Assembly: GCF_900696085.1 (NCBI RefSeq)
Contig: NZ_CAADFC020000028.1
Location: 310,001-374,000, forward strand
Direction of reading: 5' to 3'
Source: Bradyrhizobium ivorense
Lineage (GTDB): Bacteria; Pseudomonadota; Alphaproteobacteria; Rhizobiales; Xanthobacteraceae
DNA: 64,000 nt
The first letter of the stretch is position 1; every line of letters begins with the position of its first letter. The position numbers and the translations under genes are program-made. Shown here one piece after another: positions 50,957 through 59,338 of this stretch. The notes beneath the pieces are model-generated. The model had not been told where the DNA came from and searched no databases. It was given only the letters and a program-made list of their open reading frames with translations.

Positions 50957-51730
50957 CTATTCCTTGATGAAATAGCCGCCCGGCCTGATTGAGTATGACA
51001 GCTTGCGAACGCGGGGCAGGGGCTGCCCGATTTCCTTGAAATAGTGCTCGAAGGCCGCGGTCTCGCCGAGCCAGGGCGGCGTGCCGTAGCCGTTCATCGC
51101 AACCACGCCGCCGGGAGCCAGCAGCGGATAGAGCGCGCGAAATCCGGCCAGCGTCGGCTTGTACAGGTTGACGTCGAGGAAGATCATCGACAGCCGCGTG
51201 CCCTGATTGCCCGCGGCAAATGCCGGGACGGTCTGCAGGATGTCGCCGGAAATCACACGGCAGCGCTCGACGCCCGGCAGCAGATTGTCCTGATTGGTCA
51301 GCTTCACCATGCGATCGAGATAGCCGTCGGGGACCTGCTTGCGGCCGACCACGCTCTCGATCCAGGGGCGGGGATCGCCGTCTTCGGGCGCAAAATCCTG
51401 GTAGCCTCCGCCGCTTTCGAAGCCAAACACCTTGCGGGAGCGGTCACCCGGGAAGAACGTCTCGAGCAGCTTGGACCAGGTGAACAGGCCGGCGCCGAGG
51501 AAGACGCCGAGCTCCGCGATCGAGCCGGGGATGTCCTGGATCATCCGGAACAGATCGTAATCGGCCAGCAGGCGGGTCATCTCGCGCCGGCGCACGAAAG
51601 CCGGATAATTGATCAGGGTCTCGGCGAGCGAGATCTGCCCGTCGTCGAGGATGCTCTTGAGCTCCGCCCAATGCTGCTCTTCCCTGGATTGGTAGGCCGC
51701 GCGCGCGGGATCGATCTTCTCGGTGGTCAT
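50957..51730 (-). CDS. TylF/MycF-family methyltransferase-like protein with altered metal site
   Basis: A 257-residue protein resembling the TylF/MycF/NovP sugar O-methyltransferases: IAELGVFLGAGLFTWSKLLE, and MIFLDVNLYKPTLAGFRALYP with the first metal-binding Asp. In relatives the next strand ends in a conserved Asp-Asp-Tyr-Gly that supplies the other two Mg2+ ligands. Here it reads MNGYG (near 51095), so both Asp are replaced by Asn-Gly. The protein may therefore use another mechanism, be a binding subunit, or be inactive. Its start overlaps the glycosyltransferase stop by 4 bases (ATGA). Confidence 0.8.
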   Translation of the reverse strand: MTTEKIDPARAAYQSREEQHWAELKSILDDGQISLAETLINYPAFVRRREMTRLLADYDLFRMIQDIPGSIAELGVFLGAGLFTWSKLLETFFPGDRSRKVFGFESGGGYQDFAPEDGDPRPWIESVVGRKQVPDGYLDRMVKLTNQDNLLPGVERCRVISGDILQTVPAFAAGNQGTRLSMIFLDVNLYKPTLAGFRALYPLLAPGGVVAMNGYGTPPWLGETAAFEHYFKEIGQPLPRVRKLSYSIRPGGYFIKE

Positions 51731-52653
51731 GGTGCAGCTCGCTGATGAACCCGTCGGACGATGACATAGGGACGATTTTTGGTCTCGACGAAGATCCGCG
51801 ACACGTAGATGCCGATGACGCCGAGACAGAACACGATGATGCCGCCCATCAGCCAGATCGAGACGATCAGGGAGGCCCAGCCGGCGGAGGTGTTGCGGAT
51901 CAACTTTTCCAGAATGACGACGATGCCAAGAGCAAACGACGTCAGCGCGGTCGCCATGCCGAACATGACCATCAGGTTCAGCGGCACCGTGCTGAACGAC
52001 GTGATGCCGTTGATCAGCGTACCGAGGCGCAGGCGCGGCGAGTAGGTCGTCGTGCCGCTGCGGTGCCCCTTGATGATCGCGGCTCCGATCTGCCGGAATC
52101 CGGTGATGACCCAGAGGCCGCCGATCACGGTATTGCTCTCGCGGTGCAGTCGCAGGGCATCGACGTATTCCCGCCGCATCAGGCGGACCGTGCACTGGTT
52201 GCGCGGGATGTCGATCGAATAGAGCTTGCTGATCCAGTACCAGGCGATCCGGCCGCCGGCACTCTCGAACGCATCGCCCTTGCGTTGTTCCTGAAATCCG
52301 TAGACCACGTCGCAGTCGGTCGCAGTCATCTTGTCGAGGAAGCTTCCAAGCAGCGCCGGATCCTCCTCGAGATCGCTGTCGATCAGGAAGCACAGCGCAC
52401 CCTGCGCGTGGTCGAGCCCGGCCATCAGCGCCTTGTGGTGGCCGAAATTGCGCGACAGCTCGACCACGCGAACATGCGGATCGGCATCGGCGATCGCACA
52501 GGCGAGCTGCAGCGAGTTGTCGGGCGAGCCGTCATCGACCATGACGATCTCGTAGTCGTCGGTGACCCGGCGCGCCGCCTCGGTCGCGCGGCGATGGAAT
52601 TCCTCGACATAGGCGCTTGACCTGTACAGTGTGGTCACGATCGAGAGCTTCAT
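51727..52653 (-). CDS. Family 2 glycosyltransferase with C-terminal membrane helices (DPM1/ArnC-like)
   Basis: A 308-residue enzyme. The GT-A fold begins MKLSIVTTLYRSSAYVEEF, with the nucleotide-binding VDDGSPDNSL and a DSDLEEDPALL metal motif (usually DxDLQ in relatives), followed by QCTVRLMRREYVDAL. Two hydrophobic helices near residues 225-290 anchor it in the inner membrane. Such enzymes put a sugar on undecaprenyl phosphate, giving a lipid-linked donor for glycan assembly. It lies between the ligase gene (3-base gap) and the TylF-like gene (4-base overlap). Confidence 0.88.
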   Translation of the reverse strand: MKLSIVTTLYRSSAYVEEFHRRATEAARRVTDDYEIVMVDDGSPDNSLQLACAIADADPHVRVVELSRNFGHHKALMAGLDHAQGALCFLIDSDLEEDPALLGSFLDKMTATDCDVVYGFQEQRKGDAFESAGGRIAWYWISKLYSIDIPRNQCTVRLMRREYVDALRLHRESNTVIGGLWVITGFRQIGAAIIKGHRSGTTTYSPRLRLGTLINGITSFSTVPLNLMVMFGMATALTSFALGIVVILEKLIRNTSAGWASLIVSIWLMGGIIVFCLGVIGIYVSRIFVETKNRPYVIVRRVHQRAAP

Positions 52654-52656
52654 CGC

Positions 52657-54180
52657 TTAGGCCATTTGCTCGAGAAACGCGCGCACGGCCTTGCGATCGA
52701 CCTTGCCGTTGGCGTTGCGCGGCAGCTCGTCGAGCTGGATCGTCGTCGCCGGGCACATATAGGCCGGCAGCGTCTCGCGGCAGCGGTCCCGCACCTCGGT
52801 TGACTGGACGACGCGATCGGCAACGTAGGCGACAGCGATCTCGTCGCCGTCAGCGCCGCCCACCACCACCGCGATTGCGCGCCTGACGCCTGCGAGGCTC
52901 TGCACCGCGAGATCGATCTCCTCGAGCTCGATTCGATGGCCGCGGATCTTGACCTGATTGTCGACCCGGCCGTGAAACCACAGCGCGCCGTTCGCGTCTT
53001 CCCGGACCCGATCGCCGGAGCGGTAGAAGATCGCGCGATAGCGATCCTGCCGCGGGTCCTGGCGAAACCGCGCCGCGGTCTCGTCCGGATTGCCGTAATA
53101 GCCAAGGCCCACGCAGGGGCCGCCGATCCACAATTCGCCGGGCTCGCCCCGCGGCACCGGCCGCTGCTGGTCGTCGAGGATCGCGTGCGTGAAGTCCGGG
53201 TGCATGCCGCCGAGCGGCGGAAACTCGCTGTCCGGCGCGCCGAGCATGTCCGGCGTAACCTCGATGCTCGAGCAGATGCAGCTCGTCTCGGTCGGACCGT
53301 AGACGTTGATCAGCCTGGCTCGTCCGGCGAAGCGGCCATGGAATTCGCGCAGCTTGCCGATTGGATAGCCCTCGCCGCCGAACTGGAATGTACGAATGTC
53401 GGGCAGCGATTGCGGGGTCAGGAGGCCGAGCTGGTCGAGGATCAGGAACAGCGTGGGCACCGCGAACATCACGCTGGCTCCGCCGGCACGGATGATCTTC
53501 ACCCAGCGTGCGGGATTGGCGATCTCGGAGGTTTCGACCGGAACCAGCGCGGCGCCGTTGAACAGGCCGCAGTAGATGTCGAACACCGAATTGTCGAAGT
53601 GCAGCGGGTTGATGCTGGTGAAGCGCTCGCGCGGCGAGGCCGGCACCATGCCTCTTGCCCATTCGATCAGGCTAAGCACGCCCTGGTGCGGAATCACCAC
53701 GCCCTTCGGCTCGCCGGTCGAGCCGGACGTGAACATGATGTAGGCCGGATCGGTGCCGGCGACCGGTGCATGGACGGCGACGCGCCCGCGCTCGGAGAGC
53801 CAGGCCTCGTCGCTGCCGTCGGACAAGGTCAGCTTCGCACCGAACGGATTGTCGGTGCCCGACATCGAGACCAGCAGCTTGGGACCAAGCCGCGCCACGA
53901 TGCGTTGGGTGCGCTCCGCCGGATTCTTCGGATCGATGAACACGTAGGGCGCGCCAAGCCGCAGGCAGGCGAGCAGGAGTGCGTAGGTGAAGCGGCGCTT
54001 GGGAAGCTGCAGCGCCACCACGTCGCCCTTGGCCACGCCATGAGAGGCCAGAATTGTCGAACCGTGCTCCGCGAGCCGCTTCAGATCGCCGAAGCTGCAG
54101 ATGGTCTCGCCGAGGACGAGCGCGGGCGCGGCGGGGGCGGAATCCGCGATCTTTGCGAAGGCGGTCCAAAGGTCGGTCAT
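52657..54180 (-). CDS. AMP-forming acyl/amino-acid adenylating ligase (DltA or NRPS A-domain type)
   Basis: A 507-residue stand-alone adenylation enzyme. Core motifs in order: YIMFTSGSTGEPKGVVIPH (A3), YGPTETSCICS (A5), GELWIGGPCVGLGYYGNP, YRSGDRVREDANG (A7), GRVDNQVKIRGHRIELEEI (A8) and NANGKVDRKAV with the catalytic Lys (A10). It activates a carboxylic or amino acid as AMP ester and loads it on a carrier protein, here most likely the 73-residue protein encoded three positions upstream in the operon. The substrate pocket was not decoded. It overlaps the SDR stop by one base. Confidence 0.9.
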   Translation of the reverse strand: MTDLWTAFAKIADSAPAAPALVLGETICSFGDLKRLAEHGSTILASHGVAKGDVVALQLPKRRFTYALLLACLRLGAPYVFIDPKNPAERTQRIVARLGPKLLVSMSGTDNPFGAKLTLSDGSDEAWLSERGRVAVHAPVAGTDPAYIMFTSGSTGEPKGVVIPHQGVLSLIEWARGMVPASPRERFTSINPLHFDNSVFDIYCGLFNGAALVPVETSEIANPARWVKIIRAGGASVMFAVPTLFLILDQLGLLTPQSLPDIRTFQFGGEGYPIGKLREFHGRFAGRARLINVYGPTETSCICSSIEVTPDMLGAPDSEFPPLGGMHPDFTHAILDDQQRPVPRGEPGELWIGGPCVGLGYYGNPDETAARFRQDPRQDRYRAIFYRSGDRVREDANGALWFHGRVDNQVKIRGHRIELEEIDLAVQSLAGVRRAIAVVVGGADGDEIAVAYVADRVVQSTEVRDRCRETLPAYMCPATTIQLDELPRNANGKVDRKAVRAFLEQMA

Positions 54181-54914
54181 CAGAGGCGCAAGCCTCCGTC
54201 CAGCTTCACGATCGTGCCGTTGGCGAACGTGTTGCTCGCGAAAAACTCGATCGCATTGATGACGTCCTCGCGTTGCCCGAGGCGTCCGATCGGCGTCTTC
54301 TTGACGTAGCCCTGCAGGCGCTCCTCGGCGACGGCCTCCCGCGTGGTGGCGACATCGATGAAGCCGAGTGCCAGCGCATTGACGCGCACGCCGAGCGGAC
54401 CGAGCTCGATCGCCATCGTCCGGGTCAGTCCTTCGATGCCTGCCTTGGCGGCGCTGTAGGCGGCCTGACCCGGGTTTCCCTCGCTTGCGATCGAGGAGAA
54501 ATTGACGATGGCGCCGCCGCCGCGGCGGACCATCCGCGCTGCGACCTGGGTAGCGACCACGAACGGCGCGGTCAGGTTGGCTTCGATGACGTCGCGCCAG
54601 GATTTCAGGTCATGGGTGTGAAGCCGCGCGCCTTTCAGCGCGAGCGTGGGCTCGTTCCAGATCAAACCCACGGCGTTGACCAGCAGCGCGATCGATGCGC
54701 TTGCGGGGATCGCTTCGGCAAGCGCCTGCCGCACCTCGGCTTCGTCGGCGAGATCGAGGGTTCGCTGGACCGCTTGCGGCGGCGGAGCTTCCGCATCGAA
54801 GTGCCGGTCAAGCGCCAGAACGGGACCCTTGGCGGCGAAATGCGACACAAGCGCACGCCCCAGCGCGCCGCCTGCGCCGGAGATGACAATCCAGCTGTCA
54901 TTCGCCGCCATCAT
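54180..54914 (-). CDS. Short-chain dehydrogenase/reductase (FabG-like)
   Basis: A 244-residue SDR with a slightly unusual nucleotide loop (ISGAGGALGRALV, residues about 10-22), LVNAVGLIWNEP in the NAG position, a catalytic Ser (NFSSIASEG) and YxxxK (YSAAKAG). It resembles FabG and other carrier-protein keto-reductases, so it may act on an acyl group bound to the neighbouring carrier protein or on a sugar intermediate. It lies 3 bases after the carrier-protein gene and overlaps the ligase gene start by one base. Confidence 0.87.
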   Translation of the reverse strand: MMAANDSWIVISGAGGALGRALVSHFAAKGPVLALDRHFDAEAPPPQAVQRTLDLADEAEVRQALAEAIPASASIALLVNAVGLIWNEPTLALKGARLHTHDLKSWRDVIEANLTAPFVVATQVAARMVRRGGGAIVNFSSIASEGNPGQAAYSAAKAGIEGLTRTMAIELGPLGVRVNALALGFIDVATTREAVAEERLQGYVKKTPIGRLGQREDVINAIEFFASNTFANGTIVKLDGGLRL

Positions 54915-54917
54915 GAT

Positions 54918-55139
54918 TCACGAGGCCTTCAATATCCGATCGACGTCGCCAACCGATTGTAACCGCTCGATGTCGTCTTCCGAGAGCTCCCTGCCGACGA
55001 TCTCTTCCAGGCGCAGTACGAGCCGGACGCCTTTCAGCGAATCCCATCCATCGAGCTCGGCAAGCGGCACGTCGTGGCTTGCAACGGAAACGCTGCTTCG
55101 GAGGACTTCGGCCAACAGCTCTATCGCTTGCATCGTCAT
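54918..55139 (-). CDS. Acyl/peptidyl carrier protein
   Basis: A 73-residue carrier protein with the phosphopantetheine attachment serine in GWDSLKGVRL (Ser34), a four-helix pattern (AIELLAEVLRSSVSVAS, VRLVLRLEEIVGREL, DDIERLQSVGDVDRIL) and acidic composition. It starts at ATG 55139 (or the ATG two codons later). It is the first gene of the operon and is expected to be loaded by the ligase encoded two genes downstream, as in the DltA/DltC pair. A predicted promoter lies 73 bases upstream. Confidence 0.87.
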   Translation of the reverse strand: MTMQAIELLAEVLRSSVSVASHDVPLAELDGWDSLKGVRLVLRLEEIVGRELSEDDIERLQSVGDVDRILKAS

Positions 55140-55211
55140 CTCTGGGAACTCGTAGATTCGTCTTGGTTCTGCAGTATCTTAACGGGGGCGGAAACGGCGC
55201 CGCGGAGCCCC

Positions 55212-55240
55212 TTCATAGGCGAATGGGTTTGAGTGTGCAA
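55212..55240 (-). promoter_or_regulatory. Predicted sigma70-type promoter of the nine-gene operon
   Basis: On the minus strand a -35 box TTGCAC (55240-55235) and a -10 box TATGAA (55217-55212) are separated by 17 bases. Transcription would start near 55205, leaving a leader of about 65 bases before the carrier-protein ATG at 55139. Confidence 0.45.
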
Positions 55241-55247
55241 ACAGTGT

Positions 55248-55265
55248 GAAAATTGCGGAATTTTC
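55248..55265. promoter_or_regulatory. 18-base inverted repeat just upstream of the operon's -35 box
   Basis: GAAAATT-GCGG-AATTTTC has perfect 7-base arms and lies 8 bases upstream of the predicted -35 box of the carrier-protein operon. The position suits an activator or repressor site. No regulator gene is adjacent. Confidence 0.45.
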
Positions 55266-55565
55266 TTTTCAGCTGAGCGCGAGATTCGCGTTGAACCAGC
55301 GTCGTAGTTGCGGGACAAATGTCCGTGTGCAGTTCCTTGTCTTTCTAGCAGAGGTTGCTTGGGCTCAGCCTGTGTTTGAAAGTTGGTCCGGTTCGCTGAC
55401 AGGCCACAATCTCGGGAGGCGGTTGCGGCGCTTGTCCATTTCTGAAATATGACCCCCGGTTCCGGGGTTCGATGCTGTGCCAGGTAATTTCCTGGAGAGA
55501 CGAATACTGCAATCATTTCAGTGGGCTGGAACGAAATTCCGGTCATTTTACAGGAGGGTTCAATA

Positions 55566-56483
55566 ATGCGCCGTCGTTTGTCTCTACTGGCACTAGCTAT
55601 CGGAATGTTCCTGCCGTTCCTGGCATCGGCCCCGGCTCACGCGCAAGCGAACCGCACGTGGGTGTCGGGTGTGGGGGATGACGTCAATCCGTGCAGCCGC
55701 ACGGCGCCCTGCAAGACGTTTGCCGGCGCGATCTCCAAGACGGCTGCATTCGGCGAGATCAACTGCCTTGATCCCGGCGGATTTGGCGCGGTGACGATCA
55801 CCAAGTCCATCACGCTGAACTGTGCCGGTACGCTGGGCTCCATCGTGGCCGCCGGTAGCAACGCCATCAACATCAGCGCCGGCGCCACCGACCGGGTCGT
55901 CCTCCGCAATCTTCACCTGCAGGGCCTGCGGGGCGTCGCCTCGCCCGGTCTCGTCGGGGTCAAGATCAACACGGCGCAGTCCGTTTCGATCGAAAGCTGC
56001 ATCATCGAGCAGTTCTCCCAGCAGGGCATCAGCGATGCGCGAACCACCGGCAACACCACGCTGTTCATTCGCGACTCCATCATCAGCTACAATGGCTCGA
56101 CCGGTATCGGCCTGGGTGCGACGGCTGCGAACCGGGTCTCGATCGAAGGAACCCAGTCGATCGGCAATTCGTTCGGCATAGCAGCCGGAAACAACAACAG
56201 CGCGATGGTGACCCGTTCGGTGTTTGCGGGCAACAGCACCGGCGTCGAGACCGACGCGGGCGGCTCGGTCAATCTCGACAACACCTCGATTACGGCAAAC
56301 ACGGTCGGCGTGCAGGCCGGTGGCAATATCCGCCTGTCGAACTCCGACGTTTCGTTCAACACCACGGGCTTCACCGGTGGTGCGGCGATCACCTACGGCA
56401 ACAACCGGATGCTCGGCAACACCTCGCTCGGAACGTCGCCGACGGCCGCCGGCGCCGCCGTCAGCAACCTCGGCGAGCAATAA
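55566..56483 (+). CDS. Secreted right-handed beta-helix protein
   Basis: A 305-residue protein with a clear Sec signal (MRRRLSLLALAIGMFLPFLASAPAHAQA). The mature part starts RTWVSGVGDDVNPCSRTAPCKTF and then has short repeated coils of Ile/Val, Asn and Ser/Thr (SIESCIIEQFSQQGISD, LFIRDSIISYNGSTGIG, SVNLDNTSITANTVGVQ), the pattern of parallel beta-helix (polysaccharide lyase-like) proteins. No lyase catalytic residues were identified, so binding of polysaccharide or a structural surface role is possible. A strong Shine-Dalgarno (AGGAGGG) precedes ATG 55566. A terminator follows. It is divergent from the glycan operon. Confidence 0.8.
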   Translation: MRRRLSLLALAIGMFLPFLASAPAHAQANRTWVSGVGDDVNPCSRTAPCKTFAGAISKTAAFGEINCLDPGGFGAVTITKSITLNCAGTLGSIVAAGSNAINISAGATDRVVLRNLHLQGLRGVASPGLVGVKINTAQSVSIESCIIEQFSQQGISDARTTGNTTLFIRDSIISYNGSTGIGLGATAANRVSIEGTQSIGNSFGIAAGNNNSAMVTRSVFAGNSTGVETDAGGSVNLDNTSITANTVGVQAGGNIRLSNSDVSFNTTGFTGGAAITYGNNRMLGNTSLGTSPTAAGAAVSNLGEQ

Positions 56484-56541
56484 GCCTCCTGCTGCATCGC
56501 CGGCGACCGGCCGGCGGATCGCCCGACCATCACGACCACAA

Positions 56542-56571
56542 AATCCCGGGACATCGTCCCGGGATTTTTTT
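56542..56571 (+). terminator. Rho-independent terminator of the beta-helix gene
   Basis: AATCCCGGGA (56542-56551), loop CATCG, then TCCCGGGATT (56557-56566) leading into a run of T to 56571. It lies 59 bases after the stop codon. Confidence 0.9.
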
Positions 56572-56602
56572 GCAGGCCGCAAACGGCGCGCCGGTTGCCC
56601 GC

Positions 56603-57298
56603 TCATTGCGCTGCCGCCCGCCTGATGAAGCGCGGCGCCTCCGCGCCGGTGTTGAACAGCACATCGAGCACGCTGACCGCATGCTCGAAGCCGCCGTGCA
56701 GCTGGGGATATTCGCTGTAGCCCTGGTAGCTCATCCACTCGGTCGCGATCCCCGCGGCCGCGAGCTCGGCTTCATCGAGATAGGCCCGCGCGGCCGGGCC
56801 GCTGAGGTAGCGGTCGGCGCCCGCGGCCCGCGCGATGTTGAGCAGCCGCGTGGTCTTGATGCCCTCGGCGGGATAGGCGCTGTCCCTGACGATGCGGGTC
56901 GTGAGGCCCAGCAGATCGGCGATGCCGCGCAGGAACAGCTCGTTGACCGCGGTGAGCTTGGTCTCCGCATCGGCGCGCTCGTACCAGGTGCGGATGGCGG
57001 GCGCGAATTGATCGAAGAACGGCGCAGGCTTGTAGGCCAGCTCGATCGCGCGCCAGTGCTTTTCCGCCCAGGGCTTTTCGATCTCGACCTCGTCGATCGG
57101 CTGTTCGAAGCGTCCCTTGGTCACGACCGGGATGGTGAGCCAGACCAGCCCGTTGGCGGTCTTGATGCGGTTGCGGTTGTGCCAGTGCCGCTTGGTGAAT
57201 TGCGCGCTGTCGAACACGACGTATTCGTCGCACTGCCCGATCAGGTCGAAAAAGCCTTTCCAGGGGATGTAACAGGATTGGATGATGCTAACGCGCAC
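56603..57298 (-). CDS. WbqC-family protein
   Basis: A 231-residue protein of the WbqC family: VSIIQSCYIPWKGFFDLIG at the N-terminus, YVVFDSAQFTKRHWHNRNRI, and a C-terminal SYQGYSEYPQLHGGFEHAVSVLD are its hallmarks. Members are encoded in O-antigen and other surface-glycan clusters and are thought to act on sugars or amino-sugar carriers; the exact reaction is not settled. GTG at 57298 is chosen because the conserved core begins immediately. It is encoded near the nine-gene glycan-type operon, on the same strand but beyond the beta-helix gene. Confidence 0.82.
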   Translation of the reverse strand: MRVSIIQSCYIPWKGFFDLIGQCDEYVVFDSAQFTKRHWHNRNRIKTANGLVWLTIPVVTKGRFEQPIDEVEIEKPWAEKHWRAIELAYKPAPFFDQFAPAIRTWYERADAETKLTAVNELFLRGIADLLGLTTRIVRDSAYPAEGIKTTRLLNIARAAGADRYLSGPAARAYLDEAELAAAGIATEWMSYQGYSEYPQLHGGFEHAVSVLDVLFNTGAEAPRFIRRAAAQ

Positions 57299-57486
57299 GT
57301 GACTGCTCTTGTCCGGTCGGGATCGATACGGCGTCCGGGTCTGACGCCAGGGACGCGGTGAGGGCGCTGGCCAGGGCAGGGGTGGTTGCTGGCCAGCGGT
57401 TTGGTAAGTGTTTATAGTCGCGGCATGCTGAAAGCACGAGATATCGTTGAGCGGCGTGGCCGCGGCCGGCTGGGTGCGCGTCCGAC

Positions 57487-58404
57487 ATGAGCTCTCCACA
57501 GCGATCGGGACGGCGCTGCCTTGCCTGCAGCGCGGTCGAGGCGGTGGCCGACGATGGGGCGTTGTGGCCGCTCGGATGGCGCTGTTCCGCCTGCGGCGCC
57601 GCGGTCGCGCAGGATGGCGGCATTCCGATGTTCGCTCCCAGCCTCGCCGACACCGTCAGCGGCGTCGATCCCAAGGGCTTTGAGCTGCTGGCCAAGGTCG
57701 AGGCCGGGCACTTCTGGTTCGTTCCGCGCAGCGAGCTGATCGTCGGCCTTGCCGACAAGTTCTTTCCGCAGGCCCGCAGGTTCATCGAGGTCGGCTGCGG
57801 CACCGGCACGGTGCTCGGCGCGCTGGCGCGGTCGCGGCGCTGGGAGCGTCTGGTCGGTTCCGAGCTGCACCCCTCGGGGCTTGCGCATGCGCGGCAGCGC
57901 CTGCCCGACGGCGTCGAGTTCGTCCAGATGGACGCGCGGGACATCCCGGCGGCCGGTGTCTTCGATCTCACCGGCGCCTTCGACGTCATCGAGCATATCG
58001 CCGACGACGAGGGCGTGCTGCGCGGGATGCGCGCTGCGACGCAGACCGGAGGCGGCATCATCATCGCGGTCCCCCAGCATCCCTGGCTGTGGAGCCGGGC
58101 CGACGACGTCGCCTATCACCAGCGGCGCTACCGCCGCGGCGAAGTCGAAACCAAGCTTCGCCGCAACGGTTTTGAGGTGCTGTTCTCGACATCCTACACC
58201 TCGTTGCTGTTGCCGCTGATGATCGCAAGCCGCCTCAAGGGCCGCGGCAAGGACAGCAATGACGATGTCGAGCGGGAGTTCACGCTGGACCCGCGGGTCA
58301 ATGGTCCGTTGACGGCGATCCTGCGCGCCGAGGTCCGCATGACGCTGGCCGGATTGCGCTGGCCCGCCGGTGGCAGCCGCGTCGTGGTCGGGCGGGCGGT
58401 GTAG
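57487..58404 (+). CDS. SAM-dependent methyltransferase with N-terminal zinc-ribbon-like segment
   Basis: A 305-residue protein. The first 50 residues carry two Cys pairs (CLACS and CSACG) resembling a small zinc ribbon. A class I methyltransferase domain follows with motif I FIEVGCGTGTV (about residues 97-107), SELHPSGLAHARQRL and a DVIEHIADDEGVLRG acidic loop. This layout is frequent in proteins encoded in polysaccharide and secondary-metabolite loci. It is divergent from the WbqC-like gene. Confidence 0.85.
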   Translation: MSSPQRSGRRCLACSAVEAVADDGALWPLGWRCSACGAAVAQDGGIPMFAPSLADTVSGVDPKGFELLAKVEAGHFWFVPRSELIVGLADKFFPQARRFIEVGCGTGTVLGALARSRRWERLVGSELHPSGLAHARQRLPDGVEFVQMDARDIPAAGVFDLTGAFDVIEHIADDEGVLRGMRAATQTGGGIIIAVPQHPWLWSRADDVAYHQRRYRRGEVETKLRRNGFEVLFSTSYTSLLLPLMIASRLKGRGKDSNDDVEREFTLDPRVNGPLTAILRAEVRMTLAGLRWPAGGSRVVVGRAV

Positions 58405-58479
58405 CGCAAGCGGCGCAGCTCTCTCCACGCGTCGTCCTGGCGAAAGCCAGGGCGACATTTGTAGCGCCGCTATTCAACC

Positions 58480-58604
58480 CGTCATCCTGAGGTGCGAGCT
58501 CTTGCGAGCCTCGAAGGGTGCACGGCCACCAGCGGGGCCGATTCATCCTTCGAGGCTCGCCCAGCAGCGCAATTGCGCTGCAAGGCTCGCACCTCAGGAT
58601 GACG
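58480..58604. repeat. Dispersed palindromic repeat (about 125 bases)
   Basis: CGTCATCCTGAGGTGCGAGC at the left end and its exact inverse complement at the right end (58585-58604) enclose inner pairs such as GCCTCGAAGG/CCTTCGAGGC, so the element can fold into a long hairpin. I recall this CGTCATCCTGAGG type as common between genes in Bradyrhizobium and Rhodopseudomonas. It lies in a region without genes. Confidence 0.85.
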
Positions 58605-58629
58605 GTGATGGGTTTGAGCGTGCATTCTC

Positions 58630-59075
58630 ATTCTCGCGACATGATTGCCCGAGCTTTGCTGGTCGTTCCGCCCTCTCGCAAAAGACAGAGGGCGCAGGGA
58701 ATGCCGGGTGCGCGCTGCACCCGCGGTCTCGCGTGCAAGGGTAGAGAAGAGAAGCGCACACGAGCATACAGGTTCAGCGGGAGACACTCCGGCATTCCCT
58801 GCGCAATGGTTTTACGGCTTATACGTGCTCACCCCGGCGAGACTGGGCTTTGTTGTCACCGTCACTCGCGAAGACGCTTGCGTCTTGTGAGGAGACACCT
58901 GCCACGAGGGCGTCAGGCCTGCACGATTTCACCGTCCGCTTCGGCACGTTCGTCTCGTGCGCCGCAGCGGCCACCGCATCTCACCGCAACACTTGTGACG
59001 ACTCGCGAAGCGCCCCTCGATCGGATGAGATGGGCGCATCATAGGATAATTTTCCGTTCGTGTAAACAGAATTAT
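58630..59075. repeat. Probable dispersed Bradyrhizobium-type repeat with 16-base inverted arms
   Basis: The block contains GCGCAGGGAATGCCGG (58692-58707) and its exact inverse complement (58789-58804), 81 bases apart, followed by the phrase CAATGGTTTTACGGCTTATA. I remember this sequence as a family repeated in many Bradyrhizobium genomes (recall, not a search). Long open frames across it are therefore not called as genes. The remaining bases to 59338 hold nothing recognisable apart from AT-rich DNA near 59040-59100. Confidence 0.65.
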
Positions 59076-59338
59076 TTTGAGCGCGAGGGCTTGACAGGTT
59101 TTTGGCTGACTTGCCCGTCGGGTCGGATTGCCGCACCGTCGCGCCCACCTCGTGCAAAGCGCGTGCTGGCGCGTGTACGGACAATGCCCTCGCGCGAGCG
59201 CGAGGCGACGTCTATCGACAGGCGGCACGGTTCCTGTCGGCGCGGCGCGGCCATGCGCACATTTCCGACGCGCGCTCTGCTATGGATTCTCCGTTGCCGG
59301 CAGAATAGGGTGCTGCGCTGACGGCAAGGCAGGGCGGC

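Larger units (their letters stand above)
55140..55565. other. Regulatory region between the glycan operon and the beta-helix gene
   Basis: About 425 bases between divergent genes. Besides the predicted promoter (55212-55240) and dyad (55248-55265) of the minus-strand operon, the right side holds CCCCGG-TT-CCGGGG at 55454-55467 and CCAGG-N6-CCTGG at 55480-55495. Open frames crossing this region have no family features and are not called. Confidence 0.55.

Noticed and set aside
55136..55546. 136-codon minus-strand frame upstream of the carrier-protein gene
   Set aside because: It covers the predicted promoter and dyad region, overlaps the carrier-protein start, and has no conserved features.
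58518..59321. 267-codon plus-strand frame between the methyltransferase and Sel1 genes
   Set aside because: It runs through two dispersed repeat elements and low-complexity sequence, and its translation shows no protein family features.
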